A DNA stretch of 14,504 nucleotides from Tannerella sp. oral taxon 808 (lineage in GTDB: Bacteria; Bacteroidota; Bacteroidia; Bacteroidales; Tannerellaceae), in contig MIQB01000055.1 in NCBI GenBank assembly GCA_002890585.1, positions 1 through 14,504 of the forward strand, given 5' to 3'. Positions 14,270 through 14,504 of the stretch are shown piece after piece (position 1 is the first letter of the stretch; every line of letters begins with the position of its first letter). The position numbers were made by a program, and so were the translations under genes. The notes beneath the pieces are model-generated. The model was not told the DNA's origin. It saw only the letters and a program-made list of their open reading frames with translations, and did not search any database.

Positions 14270-14327
14270 ATCAATGGGTAATAAAAAGGGGGTGGAAGCA
14301 AAAGGGCGCCGCCCCGAGCGAATCATT
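14270..14327 (-). promoter_or_regulatory. Leader of xerD
   Basis: This stretch is between the xerD start and the tandem repeats. On the minus strand it holds CCCTTTTGC and a run of C and T (CCCCCTTTTTATTACCC). CCCTTTTG resembles the -7 element but lacks the TA, so a promoter here is only a weak possibility. Confidence 0.25.
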
Positions 14328-14504
14328 CCGAAGGTTGGGCCCATTTCCGACCCTCGGAAATGACCCCTCCCGAAGGTTGAACCCATTTCCAGAGTCTCGA
14401 AATGACCCCTCCCGAAGGTTGAACCCATTTCCGACCCTCGGAAATGACCTCGCCCTAAGGTTTGACCCTTTTCCGACCCTCGGAAATGACCTCGCCCTAA
14501 GGTT
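14328..14504. repeat. 42-bp tandem repeat array with a palindrome in each unit
   Basis: Units start at 14328, 14370, 14412, 14454 and 14496 (the last cut by the window end), exactly 42 bp apart. Each begins with CCGAAGGTT or CCTAAGGTT. Units 1 and 3 contain arms CATTTCCGA and TCGGAAATG around CCC, a perfect 9-bp stem; unit 4 has one arm partly changed. Unit 2 has a different centre but keeps the dyad. On the minus strand the array is open in the xerD frame and would encode a 14-residue repeat (GRGHFRGSEMGSTF-like). There are no unique spacers, so it is not CRISPR. Confidence 0.9.

Noticed and set aside
14328..14504. A CRISPR array upstream of xerD.
   Set aside because: The units are contiguous, with no variable spacers between constant repeats.

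Overview
The window is about 14.5 kb of GC-rich chromosomal DNA from a member of the Bacteroidota, probably order Bacteroidales. A GC-rich Tannerella-like oral species would fit, but that is an inference. The evidence is four TAnnTTTG-type -7 promoter elements, the near absence of Shine-Dalgarno sites, a GLPGLI-family protein paired with an outer-membrane barrel protein, a monofunctional PyrE and a XerD-type recombinase. The tetranucleotide CTAG was not found anywhere in the window by eye.

Layout, left to right. (1) ung (79-741) is followed by a gene-free stretch of GGTAGT/ACTACC repeats and three small hairpins. (2) A hemerythrin-type di-iron protein (1065-1787) overlaps by 4 nt a LuxR-type regulator with a degenerate receiver domain (1784-2392); a strong intrinsic terminator follows. 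(3) pyrE (2568-3206), an SRPBCC-fold protein (3226-3654) and a Rieske-like lipoprotein (3651-4112) form an apparent operon. (4) A good Bacteroidota promoter drives a truncated 5' copy of tRNA-Gly, an intact tRNA-Gly(GCC) and tRNA-Leu(UAA), ended by a textbook terminator. (5) A gene-free stretch of about 870 bp (4433-5305) holds an imperfect 41-bp repeat and an AT-rich 42-bp tandem array whose core flips orientation. (6) An unrecognised helical protein (5306-6130), ribF (6127-7086) and a flippase-like membrane protein (7080-8300) overlap in series through GTG starts; a MATE transporter (8344-9720) follows in the same direction. (7) A GLPGLI protein (9853-10680) overlaps by 4 nt a large outer-membrane barrel protein (10677-13277). 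(8) xerD (13337-14269) lies on the minus strand. Upstream of it is a second 42-bp tandem array, each unit carrying a palindrome, which runs off the window edge.

Most genes are housekeeping: DNA repair, pyrimidine and flavin synthesis, tRNA, chromosome dimer resolution. The accessory content is the di-iron/regulator pair, the Rieske-like lipoprotein, the GLPGLI/outer-membrane pair and the repeat arrays. I found no clear new multigene system. The most unusual signals are non-coding: precisely phased 42-bp arrays with oriented or palindromic cores, a duplicated half tRNA, and an apparent complete avoidance of CTAG that also shapes leucine codon choice.
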